A stretch of DNA of 64,000 nucleotides. Source: Mycolicibacterium palauense. Lineage in GTDB: Bacteria > Actinomycetota > Actinomycetes > Mycobacteriales > Mycobacteriaceae. The stretch lies in contig NZ_NVQF01000013.1 in NCBI RefSeq assembly GCF_002592005.1, positions 30,438-94,437 on the forward strand, written 5' to 3'. Position numbers and translations under genes: made by a program. Each line of letters starts with the position of its first letter. Within the stretch, counting starts at the first letter, position 1. A model generated the notes under the pieces. That model saw only the letters and a program-made list of their open reading frames with translations, did no database searches and had not been told where the DNA came from. Below are positions 28,469 to 36,433 of this stretch, in pieces.

Positions 28469-29881
28469 TCAGGTCAGTAGGGGCGGCACCGCACGGTGCC
28501 ACTCGGTGGCGTCCTGGTAGGCCTGGCCGACCCGCAGCAGCAGCGCGTCGGAGTGCCGGGGGCCCACCATCTGCAACCCGATCGGCAGGCCCGCCGTGCT
28601 GAACCCGCACGGCACGCTCAGCGCGGGCTGCTGGGTCAGATTGAACGGATAGGTGTAGGGCGTCCAGCTGGTCCAGTCCGGTGAGGCCGAGCCGTCGGGC
28701 ACGTCGCGGCCGACCGGGAACGCGGTGAGCGGCAGCGCCGGTGTCACCAGCACGTCGTAGTTCCGGTGGAACCGGCCCATCAGCTGGCCCAGGCGCATCC
28801 GCTCGGCCGTGGCGTCGAGGTAGTCCGACGCCGAGTACGTCTCGCCCAGCGCCGCGGTGCGGCGCAGCCCGGCGTCGACCCGCTCTTCGTTCTCGCCGTT
28901 GAGCAGGCCCTGGAGCACCTTGGCCTCACCGGCGAACCAGAGCACGTGGAAGGCCTCCACCGGGTCGGCGAACCCGGGGTCCACCTCCTCGACGTGGGCT
29001 CCCGCCTCGGCGAGCACCAGCACCGCCCGCCGCACCGCGGCGTCGACGTCGGGCTCGTTGCGCGCGAACCCCAGGTTCGGCGAGAACGCGACCCGCAGCC
29101 CCGACAGGTCGGATCCCTGGCTGGCGGCCACCAGGAACGAGCCCTCCGGGGTGGGCATCGCCGACCAGTCGCGCGGGTCGAATCCGGTGATGACGTCCAT
29201 CAGCGCGGCGGTGTCGCGCACCGACCGCGCCATCGGGCCGATGTGGGCCAGCGTGCCGAACGGGCTGGGCGGGTACGCCGGCACCAGCCCGTAGGTCGCC
29301 TTGAGCGCCACCGTGCCGGTGAACGCCGCCGGGATCCGCACCGAACCGCCGCCGTCGGTGCCGACCGACCACGGCCCCATACCGGCGCCGACCGCGCTGG
29401 CGCTGCCGCCGCTGGAACCACCGGCGGTGCGGGTGGGATCCCACGGGTTGCCCGTCGCGCCGTAGCGGGGCGAATCGGTGACGCCCTTCCACGAGTACTC
29501 CGGGGTGGTGGTCTTGCCCAGCAGCACGGCGCCGGTCTCCCGCAGCCGCGCCACCGCGGGCGCGTCCTCCTCCCACGGGCCCGCCTCGTCGATGAGCCAG
29601 CTGCCGCGCAGCGTCGGCCAGCCCTGCGTCCACAGCGCGTCCTTGATCGACGTCGGCACCCCGTCCCCGGGACCCAACGGGGACCCGGCCCGCCAGCGTT
29701 GTTCGGAGGCCCGCGCCGACGCCAGTGCGCCCTCGGCGTCGACCAGGATGAACGCGTTGAGCGCCCCGTCGTACCGGTCGATCGCGTCGAGGGCGGCCCG
29801 GGTGGCCTCCACCGGTGACAACGTGCCCGACCGGTATCCCTCGATCAGGTCCACCGCTTCCGGGAGTGCCTCTGCGTTCAC
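28469..29881 (-). CDS. Amidase (amidase signature family)
   Basis: Hydrolyses an amide bond. 470 residues from GTG 29881. The Ser-cisSer-Lys triad is visible: lysine in TSIKDALW, cis-serine in GGSSGGSASAVGAG and the nucleophile in TDGGGSVRIPAAF. The start overlaps the stop codon of the hydroxyacid dehydrogenase gene (GTGA). By context it probably acts on an amide intermediate in the pathway of the surrounding island; maleamate-like or carbamoyl-type substrates are guesses only. Confidence 0.9.
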   Translation of the reverse strand: MNAEALPEAVDLIEGYRSGTLSPVEATRAALDAIDRYDGALNAFILVDAEGALASARASEQRWRAGSPLGPGDGVPTSIKDALWTQGWPTLRGSWLIDEAGPWEEDAPAVARLRETGAVLLGKTTTPEYSWKGVTDSPRYGATGNPWDPTRTAGGSSGGSASAVGAGMGPWSVGTDGGGSVRIPAAFTGTVALKATYGLVPAYPPSPFGTLAHIGPMARSVRDTAALMDVITGFDPRDWSAMPTPEGSFLVAASQGSDLSGLRVAFSPNLGFARNEPDVDAAVRRAVLVLAEAGAHVEEVDPGFADPVEAFHVLWFAGEAKVLQGLLNGENEERVDAGLRRTAALGETYSASDYLDATAERMRLGQLMGRFHRNYDVLVTPALPLTAFPVGRDVPDGSASPDWTSWTPYTYPFNLTQQPALSVPCGFSTAGLPIGLQMVGPRHSDALLLRVGQAYQDATEWHRAVPPLLT

Positions 29882-30906
29882 TGCGCACCTTTCGACGCTC
29901 CGGGGCCCGCCCCGGGGATCCCGGGGATCCCGGGGATGTAGCCGAGTCGCTTGTCCACCACGTTGTGCAACGGCTCGCCGGCCAGCCAGCGCCGCACGTT
30001 GGCGGTGAACTGGGCGGCCAGGGTGTCGCGCCACCCGACGACGTCACCGGACATGTGCGCGGTGACGGTCACCCCGGGCGCATCCCAGAGCGGGTGGTCG
30101 GCCGGCAGCGGCTCGCGGTCGAACACGTCCAGGGTGGCCGCGGCGATGCCGCCGCCGTCGAGCGCCGCCAGCAGGGCGGCCTCGTCGACCATCGGTCCGC
30201 GCGCGACGTTGACCAGGTGCGCATCGGGTTTCATGGCCGCCAGCACCGCGGCGCCGACGAGGCCGCGGGTGGCCTCGGTCAGCGGGGCTGCCAGCACCAG
30301 ATGATCACACCAGCCGACCTCGGCGGCCAGGTCGGCGCTGGCGACCACCTCGCCGAAATCCGGGTCACCGGAGCGGGGGGTCCGCCCCGCGCCCCGTACC
30401 TGCAGGCCGGCCGCGCGCAGCAGCCGGGCGATCTCGCGGCCGATGCCGCCGGTCCCGACCACCAACGCACGCGCCCCGGCGACGCTGCGGGTCTCCCGGT
30501 GTTTCCACCGGTGCCGCCGCTGCAGGTCGAAGCTGGCTCGGCTGTCCTTGGCGTGGGCGATGACCGCACCCAGCACGTATTCGGCGATCGGGCGGTCGAA
30601 CACCCCGTGGGCGTTGGTGACCACGACGTCGGACTCGCGCAGCGCGTCGAAGAGCAGCGTGTCCACCCCGGCGGCGGTCACGTGGATCCACTCGAGGCTG
30701 TCCGCGTCGTCCCAGACGTCGCGGACCGCGGTGGAGAAGAAGTCCCACAGCAACAGCGCCTGCGCTCCGCGTACCGCCGCAGACAGGTCGTCCGCCGTGC
30801 AAAACCGCAGCTCAACGGGCAGTTCTTCGAGGCCGGGCGGACGATCGGTGGCGTTCTCACACAGCACAGCGATCGTCGGAGTACCCACGTCCTCCGATAC
30901 TGCCAA
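29878..30906 (-). CDS. D-2-hydroxyacid dehydrogenase (NAD-binding)
   Basis: 342 residues if it starts at TTG 30906; GTG 30888 is the next option and neither has a good ribosome binding site. Rossmann motif LVVGTGGIGREIARLL (about 145-160), the arginine in NVARGPMVDEAAL, the glutamate in FDREPLP and the histidine in VTAHMSGD complete the catalytic set of this family. It would reduce a 2-keto acid or oxidise a D-2-hydroxyacid. First gene of a minus-strand operon with the amidase and DUF3830 genes; the divergent promoter region upstream contains a GntR-type palindrome. Confidence 0.85.
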   Translation of the reverse strand: MAVSEDVGTPTIAVLCENATDRPPGLEELPVELRFCTADDLSAAVRGAQALLLWDFFSTAVRDVWDDADSLEWIHVTAAGVDTLLFDALRESDVVVTNAHGVFDRPIAEYVLGAVIAHAKDSRASFDLQRRHRWKHRETRSVAGARALVVGTGGIGREIARLLRAAGLQVRGAGRTPRSGDPDFGEVVASADLAAEVGWCDHLVLAAPLTEATRGLVGAAVLAAMKPDAHLVNVARGPMVDEAALLAALDGGGIAAATLDVFDREPLPADHPLWDAPGVTVTAHMSGDVVGWRDTLAAQFTANVRRWLAGEPLHNVVDKRLGYIPGIPGIPGAGPGASKGAQ

Positions 30907-30988
30907 CCGGGGCCGCGGCGCGCACGTCCACCCCGCGCAACGTTTCCGGAATGTAGCCCCGTGAAACGGCCAGAAAAACGTTCCGTAG

Positions 30989-31002
30989 GATTGTCAACAA
31001 TC
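30989..31002. promoter_or_regulatory. GntR-type operator in the divergent promoter region
   Basis: GATTGTCAACAATC has perfect 6-bp inverted arms around CA and fits the TTGT-ACAA pattern bound by FadR/FCD-type GntR regulators, one of which is encoded at 32628. It overlaps a TAnnnT hexamer (TAGGAT, 30986-30991) facing the isomerase genes. On the minus strand it contains TTGACA, a possible -35 for the dehydrogenase operon. Confidence 0.65.
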
Positions 31003-31039
31003 TGTTGCCGCGGGGGCGTCGCGGCCTCACACTGTGCAG

Positions 31040-31777
31040 ATGAGCATCGCGGACGTGACGCCGCCCCCACCATTGCAGCAGGTGGGCATCGGTGTTGTGG
31101 CGCCTCACGACTTCGCACTCGACCGCGAATTGTGGCGGTGGGTTCCGCACGACATCAGCCTGTTCCTGACCCGGCTGCCCTACCTGCCCCTGACGGTCAC
31201 CATGGAGCTGGCCCGCCAGGTCTCCGACCCCATCCATGTGGCCGCCGGCACCGCCGACGTGCTGGCGGTCTCCCCGCTGGTGACCGCCTACGCCTGCACC
31301 TCGGGCAGCTTCGTCGGCGGCGTCGCCGGCGAGACGGCGCTGGTCGCGGCCATGCGTTCGGCGGGCTCGCCCGCGGCGCTGACCACCAGCGGCGCGCTGG
31401 CCACCGCGCTGCGTCACCTCGACGTGTCCCGGGTCGCCACCGTGACCCCCTACACCGCCGACCTGACCTCGGGGCTGTCGAGCTATCTGGCCGCCGGCGG
31501 TGTCGAGGTGGTGGCCAACGCGGGCCTGGAGCTCACCGCGTCGATCTGGACGGTGCCCTACGAGACGACCGCCGAGCTGGTCCGCAGGACCGACCGTCCC
31601 GACGCGGAGGCCATCGTGATCAGCTGCACGAATCTGCCGACGTATGACCTGATTGCACCGCTGGAAGCCGAACTCGGCAAGCCGGTGATCAGCGCCAACC
31701 AGGTCACCATGTGGGCGGCGCTGGCCATCGCGGGCCGCAAGGCGGTCGGCGACGGCCAGCGACTGCTGGAGGCCTGA
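31040..31777 (+). CDS. Maleate isomerase / Asp-Glu racemase superfamily protein (two-cysteine)
   Basis: 245 residues from ATG 31040 (GTG 31034 is possible). Both catalytic cysteines of maleate cis-trans isomerases are in place: C86 in YACTSGSF and C196 in VISCTNLPTY. Other superfamily landmarks are GIGVVAPHDFALDRELW at the start and GKPVISANQVTMWAAL at the end. Such enzymes isomerise maleate to fumarate; arylmalonate decarboxylase is a relative with only the second cysteine. It heads a plus-strand operon with a paralog and the GntR gene. Confidence 0.82.
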   Translation: MSIADVTPPPPLQQVGIGVVAPHDFALDRELWRWVPHDISLFLTRLPYLPLTVTMELARQVSDPIHVAAGTADVLAVSPLVTAYACTSGSFVGGVAGETALVAAMRSAGSPAALTTSGALATALRHLDVSRVATVTPYTADLTSGLSSYLAAGGVEVVANAGLELTASIWTVPYETTAELVRRTDRPDAEAIVISCTNLPTYDLIAPLEAELGKPVISANQVTMWAALAIAGRKAVGDGQRLLEA

Positions 31778-31807
31778 CGGGTCCGCGCCGAAGGGCCGGC
31801 CGCTACC

Positions 31808-31819
31808 ATTGTTGACGAT
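31808..31819. promoter_or_regulatory. Second GntR-type operator, upstream of isomerase paralog
   Basis: ATTGTTGACGAT matches the 30989 palindrome except for one position in the right arm. A further half-site TGTTGACCAT follows 12 bp later (31822-31831), so a regulator could bind cooperatively. It lies in the 110-bp gap before the gene at 31888. Confidence 0.5.
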
Positions 31820-31887
31820 CGTGTTGACCATCGGCGGACGCCGTCGATGGACCGCGCCTCGCAACGACGCCTGAGCCAGGAGATCCC

Positions 31888-32631
31888 ATGCCGACCGTCG
31901 GCCTGCTTTACCCAGGTCACAGCGCCGAGGACGACTTCGACATCCTGGAGAAGGCCCTGCGGGACCGGATGGGCGGTCAGTCGGCCGCGCCGGTGCGCCT
32001 TCCGGTGGTGATCACCGAGGTCGGTGAGGACGCCCACCGGGTCGACGCGCTGCTTGACCTCGGCAGCACCGCACGTCTGGCCGAGGGCGCGGCCCGCCTG
32101 GCGGCGGCCGAACCCGAGTCGGTGATGTGGGCGTGCACCTCGGGCAGTTTCGTCTTCGGACCCGAGGGTGCCCGCGACCAGGCCGGCGCCGTGGCGGCGA
32201 CCATGGGGGTGCCGGCGTCGTCGACCTCGATCGCGTTCGTCGACGCGTTGCGGCACCTGAACATCGGCCGGGTCGCGGTGGCCGCGTCCTACCCCGACGA
32301 TGTCGCCCGGCACTTCGTGTCGTTCCTGTCCGCGGGGGGCGTGGACGTGGTGGCCATGGGCAGCCACGGCATCATCACCGCCGCCGAGGTCGGCACGCTG
32401 GTGCCCGAGCAGGTGGTGGCGATGGTGACCGCCGCCGATCATCCCGACGCCGAGGCGGTCCTGGTCCCCGACACCGCGATGCACACGCTGGAGATCATCG
32501 AGGACCTCGAGGCCGCGGTCGGCAAACCGGTCCTGACCGCCAACCAGGTGACGGTCTGGAAGGGGCTGCAGCTGATCGGACCGGTACCGGCCCTGCCCGG
32601 GTTGGGCACGCTGTTCAGGGAGGCGTCGTGA
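31888..32631 (+). CDS. Maleate isomerase-like protein lacking the second cysteine
   Basis: 247 residues. Paralog of the preceding gene: C83 in WACTSGSF is kept, but the second catalytic position is aspartate (D195 in VLVPDTAMHT) where the neighbour has cysteine. The ends GLLYPGHSAEDDF and GKPVLTANQVTVWKGL fit the superfamily. Loss of one cysteine rules out the standard two-cysteine isomerisation and suggests a different reaction or a partner role. It is preceded by a GAGATCCC ribosome binding site region and overlaps the GntR start (GTGA). Confidence 0.78.
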   Translation: MPTVGLLYPGHSAEDDFDILEKALRDRMGGQSAAPVRLPVVITEVGEDAHRVDALLDLGSTARLAEGAARLAAAEPESVMWACTSGSFVFGPEGARDQAGAVAATMGVPASSTSIAFVDALRHLNIGRVAVAASYPDDVARHFVSFLSAGGVDVVAMGSHGIITAAEVGTLVPEQVVAMVTAADHPDAEAVLVPDTAMHTLEIIEDLEAAVGKPVLTANQVTVWKGLQLIGPVPALPGLGTLFREAS

Positions 32632-33296
32632 GCAGCTTCCTCGAACCGGTGGCCCAGGAGTCCACTCCCAGCATCGTCGCCGAGAAGTTGCGCCAGGCCA
32701 TCGCCCACGGCGAATTCGAACCGGGTGAACAGCTCGGCGAGGCGGAGCTGGCCCGCCGGCTCGGGGTCAGCCGGGGACCGCTGCGTGAGGGGATGCAGCG
32801 CCTGACCCAGGAGGGTCTGCTGGTCTCGATCCGCAACCGCGGCCTGTTCGTCACCGAGATGAACCCCGACGAGGTCGGCGACATGTACCTGGCGCGCGAG
32901 GCCATCGAGCGGGCGGCCACCCGCAAGATCCTGCGGGGCGAGCCCAGCGAGTACGCGGCCGCCGGCGAGGTGCTGCTCGCGATCGTCGACGAGATGGCGG
33001 CCGCCCCCACCCCGACCGGGATGACCGAGGCCGACATCAGTTTCCACGAGCGGCTGGTCGAGCTCGCCGACAGTCCGCGGCTCTACCGGATGCACCAGAC
33101 CTATCTGGTCGAGACCCGTATGTGCATGCACGCCCAGACCGACGGCTACGCCACCCCGGGTGACCGGGTGGCCGAACACCGCGCGCTGGCCTGCGCCATC
33201 CAGTCCGGCGACGTGCACCTGTCGGACAAGTTGCTGATCAACCACATGGAGGATGCGGTGGAGCGGCTCAACAACACGTTGGCCACCCACCACTGA
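32628..33296 (+). CDS. GntR family transcriptional regulator (FCD domain)
   Basis: 222 residues from GTG 32628, overlapping the previous stop. N-terminal winged helix (GEFEPGEQLGEAELARRLGV, then SRGPLREGMQRL) and a C-terminal all-helical FCD effector domain (MYLAREAIERAATRKIL, FHERLVELADSPRLYRM with metal/ligand histidines, EHRALACAIQSGD). FCD-type GntR proteins usually repress catabolic operons and are released by a carboxylic acid ligand. The two TTGT-ACAA palindromes at 30989 and 31808 are its likely sites. Confidence 0.9.
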   Translation: MSSFLEPVAQESTPSIVAEKLRQAIAHGEFEPGEQLGEAELARRLGVSRGPLREGMQRLTQEGLLVSIRNRGLFVTEMNPDEVGDMYLAREAIERAATRKILRGEPSEYAAAGEVLLAIVDEMAAAPTPTGMTEADISFHERLVELADSPRLYRMHQTYLVETRMCMHAQTDGYATPGDRVAEHRALACAIQSGDVHLSDKLLINHMEDAVERLNNTLATHH

Positions 33297-33333
33297 CCTG
33301 CCGCACCCGGCCTGCCCGTCGGGTCGGCCGGTC

Positions 33334-34800
33334 TCACATCGCGACGCCGATGTACTTGGTCTCCAGGAATTCGTCGATGCCGACCGCGCCGCCCTCGCGG
33401 CCCAGTCCGGACTCCTTGACCCCGCCGAACGGCGCCGCCGGATTGGACACCACGCCCTGGTTGAGGCCCACCATGCCGGTCTCCAGGGCCTCGGCCACCC
33501 GCAGCGCCCGCCGCAGGTCGTTGGTGAACACGTAGGCCACCAGGCCGTATTCGGTGTCGTTGGCCGCCGCGATCACCTCGTCCTCGTCGGTGAACGGGGT
33601 CAGCGGGGCGACCGGCCCGAAGATCTCCTCGCTGGCCATCCGCGCCTCCGAAGGCACGCCGGTCAGCACCGTGGGCGAGTAGAAGTAGCCCTCTCCGCCC
33701 GCGGCGGTCCCGCCGGTGAGGACCCGCGCGCCGCGGCCCACCGCGTCGGAGACCAGCGCCTCCACCTTGTGCAGCGCCGCGTCGTCGATCAGCGGACCCA
33801 CCTGCACACCGTCGGCGACGCCGGGCCCGACCCGCAGGCCGGCCATCCGCTCGGCCAGTCGGCGGCCGAACTCGTCGATGACCGACTCGTGCACGTAGAT
33901 CCGGTTGGCCGCGGTGCAGGCCTCCCCCATGTTGCGCATCTTGGCGGCCATCGTGCCCTCGACCGCCTCGTCGAGGTCGGCGTCGCCGAAGACGATGAAC
34001 GGGGCGTTGCCGCCGAGCTCCATCGACGTGCGCAACACCTTCTCGGCGCACTGCTCCAGCAGCATCTTGCCGACCCGGGTGGAGCCGGTGAAGGACAGCT
34101 TGCGGGCCAGCCCGGAGCGGATCAGCGGTTCGATCACCCCGCCGGCGTCCATGGCGGTGACGCAGTTGACCGCGCCCGGTGGCACACCGGCCTCGGTGAG
34201 GATGCCCATCAACGCCAGCATCGACAACGGGGTCTGGTGGGCCGGCTTGATGACGCTGGTGCACCCGGCGGCGATCGCGGGACCGATCTTGCGGGTGCCC
34301 ATCGCCATCGGGAAATTCCACGGTGTGATCAGCAGGCACGGCCCCACCGGCTGGCGCGCGATCAGGAACCGCGCCGACCCGGACGGGGCCCGCTGGTAGC
34401 CGCCGTCGATGCGGGTGGCCTCCCCGGCGAAATGCCGGAAGAACTCCGCGGCGTAGGCGATCTCACCGCGCGCCTCGGCCACCGGCTTGCCCATCTCCAG
34501 GGTCATCAACAACGCCAGCTCGTCGATGCGCTCGTGCAGCAGGGCGAAGGCGGCCATCAGCATGTCGGCGCGCTCGGCCGGCGTGGTGGCGGCGAAGGAG
34601 CGCTGCGCGGCCGCCGCGGCGTCCAGGGCTGCGCGCCCGTCGGCCGGGGATGCGTCGGCCACCGCGCACAGCGGCGCCCCGGTGGCGGGGTTCACCACGT
34701 CGAAGGTGCGCCCGTCGGTGGCATCGACCCACTTGCCGTCGACGAACAACCGCTTCTCGACACCGGCGACGATCGCCGACACGTCCGGCCCCTCACTCAC
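33334..34800 (-). CDS. NAD(P)-dependent succinate-semialdehyde-type dehydrogenase
   Basis: 488 residues from GTG 34800. ALDH motifs: TPWNFPMAMGTRK, cofactor turn FTGSTRVGKMLL, the general-base glutamate in ELGGNAPFIVF and the nucleophile in MGEACTAANRIYV. The subgroup resembles GabD-type enzymes that oxidise succinate semialdehyde to succinate. It begins 39 bp after the MFS transporter gene, on the same strand, so import and oxidation are probably co-expressed. Confidence 0.88.
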   Translation of the reverse strand: MSEGPDVSAIVAGVEKRLFVDGKWVDATDGRTFDVVNPATGAPLCAVADASPADGRAALDAAAAAQRSFAATTPAERADMLMAAFALLHERIDELALLMTLEMGKPVAEARGEIAYAAEFFRHFAGEATRIDGGYQRAPSGSARFLIARQPVGPCLLITPWNFPMAMGTRKIGPAIAAGCTSVIKPAHQTPLSMLALMGILTEAGVPPGAVNCVTAMDAGGVIEPLIRSGLARKLSFTGSTRVGKMLLEQCAEKVLRTSMELGGNAPFIVFGDADLDEAVEGTMAAKMRNMGEACTAANRIYVHESVIDEFGRRLAERMAGLRVGPGVADGVQVGPLIDDAALHKVEALVSDAVGRGARVLTGGTAAGGEGYFYSPTVLTGVPSEARMASEEIFGPVAPLTPFTDEDEVIAAANDTEYGLVAYVFTNDLRRALRVAEALETGMVGLNQGVVSNPAAPFGGVKESGLGREGGAVGIDEFLETKYIGVAM

Positions 34801-34839
34801 TGCAGTCCCCTTTCGCCAGTGGGGACCGTAGCAGGAAGC

Positions 34840-36240
34840 TCACCGACTGCCGGCCATCTCGTACTCCAGCGGCGGCGGCGCCTGGGGCGTGCCGGGGATC
34901 TCGGTGCCCCCGATGGGACACCGGGCGGTCTCGGGCACCTTGATGAGCGCGATCGCACCGACCACACACGCGGCCATCATGTAGTACGCCGGGTACAGGT
35001 TGTCGCCGGTGCGTTCCACCAGCCACTCGTTGATCGCGGGTGCGGTGCCACCGAACACCGACGTCGACACGTTGTAGGCGATCGCGAAACCCGCGTAGCG
35101 CACCTGGGTCGGGAACATCGCCGGGAAGGTCGCCGAGATGGTGGCCAGCTGGGGCACGTAGAGCAGCCCCAGGATCGCGAACCCGACGAACGCGCCCACG
35201 GCGTTGGTCGACATCAGCATGAACATCGGCGCCACCATGATGAACAGGCCACCCAGCGACACCCACCACAGCGGTTTTCGCCCGACCCGGTCGGACAGGT
35301 GCCCGGCGAACGGCAGGAAGACCATCATCGCGAGCATGCCCAGAATCGGGACCACCAGCGAGACGTCGGTGGACAACCCGATCGAGGTCTCCAGGTAGGT
35401 CGGCATGTAGGACAGCAGCGTGTAGTTGACGACGTTGAGCGCCACCACCAGGCCACCGAGCCGCAGGATCGGACCCCAGTAGCGCATCAGCAGGTCCTTG
35501 AACTCGGTGCCGATGTTCTTCTCTTCCCCGCCGGAGGTCTCCAACTCCTTGAACACCGGGGTGTCCTCCAGCTTGGACCGCAGGTAGATGCCGACCAGGC
35601 CGAGCGGCGCGGCGACCATGAACGGCAGCCGCCAGCCCCAGGTGTTCATCTGGTAGTCGGTGAGCACCAGGGAGAACCCGAGCATCAGGAAGGCCCCCAG
35701 CGAGAACCCGGCCAGGGTGCCGAACTCCAGGAAGCTGCCCAGGAAACCGCGGCGCCGCGACGGCGCGTACTCGGCCATGAAGGTGGCCGCGCCGCCGTAC
35801 TCACCCCCGGTGGAGAAGCCCTGGATCATCCGCAGCACGACCAGCAGCACCGGCGCCCACAGGCCGATCTGGTGATAGGAGGGAACCAGGCCCACACAGA
35901 AGGTGGCGCCCGACATCAGGATGATCGTCACGGCGAGGACCTGCCGGCGGCCCAACCGGTCACCCAGGGGACCCCAGATGAAGCCGCCCAGCGGGCGGAC
36001 CAGGAAGGAAACCGCGAAGGTCATCAACGCCAGCAGCGTCGCGCTCTCGGTGTCCCCGGGGAAGATCGCGGTGGAGATGTAGCTGACGCCGTAGGCGTAG
36101 ATGCCGTAGTCGAACCATTCGGTGGCGTTACCGATCGCCGACGCGGCGATCGCGCGTCTGAGCACGCCGGGGGGTTGTTCCTGCTCAACGGAGCTGGCGG
36201 CACTCGACTGGCGGTCTGACGGAGGGTTTTCAGCAGTCAC
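34840..36240 (-). CDS. MFS transporter, metabolite:H+ symporter (ProP/KgtP-like)
   Basis: 466 residues from GTG 36240, with GAGGAGA ribosome binding site. Twelve membrane segments with the family signatures AIASAIGNATEWFDYGIYAY, RPLGGFIWGPLGDRLGRRQVL, and TGGEYGGAATFMAEYAP. Members import organic acids, betaines or osmolytes with protons. Its place in the catabolic island suggests it imports the substrate. The upstream 193 bp hold the sppA terminator. Confidence 0.9.
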   Translation of the reverse strand: MTAENPPSDRQSSAASSVEQEQPPGVLRRAIAASAIGNATEWFDYGIYAYGVSYISTAIFPGDTESATLLALMTFAVSFLVRPLGGFIWGPLGDRLGRRQVLAVTIILMSGATFCVGLVPSYHQIGLWAPVLLVVLRMIQGFSTGGEYGGAATFMAEYAPSRRRGFLGSFLEFGTLAGFSLGAFLMLGFSLVLTDYQMNTWGWRLPFMVAAPLGLVGIYLRSKLEDTPVFKELETSGGEEKNIGTEFKDLLMRYWGPILRLGGLVVALNVVNYTLLSYMPTYLETSIGLSTDVSLVVPILGMLAMMVFLPFAGHLSDRVGRKPLWWVSLGGLFIMVAPMFMLMSTNAVGAFVGFAILGLLYVPQLATISATFPAMFPTQVRYAGFAIAYNVSTSVFGGTAPAINEWLVERTGDNLYPAYYMMAACVVGAIALIKVPETARCPIGGTEIPGTPQAPPPLEYEMAGSR

Positions 36241-36391
36241 CGGATCTCCTCGTGTCTCGCGACACGGCACCCGGCGATGACTATTTCCGCGTAGACGGCA
36301 CGGGCTGCTCTCTCAACCACCGCGGGGCCAAGCCGTCACTTGTTTACGGAGAGTCTGGTTGCCCGTTCCGGGGCAAAGCAAACGCCCGGCT

Positions 36392-36419
36392 GCTGCGGTT
36401 ACCGGATCGTAACCGCAGC
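36392..36419 (-). terminator. Hairpin terminator after sppA
   Basis: Perfect 11-bp stem GCTGCGGTTAC / GTAACCGCAGC with a 6-nt loop, 15 bp after the sppA stop codon. No clean T-run follows, as in many mycobacterial terminators. Confidence 0.6.
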
Positions 36420-36433
36420 GCAGCGCGGGTTCA

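Noticed and set aside
33253..36219. 988-codon plus-strand ORF, the longest of the window
   Set aside because: Runs opposite the aldehyde dehydrogenase and MFS genes; His/Arg/Gln-rich shadow without homology features.
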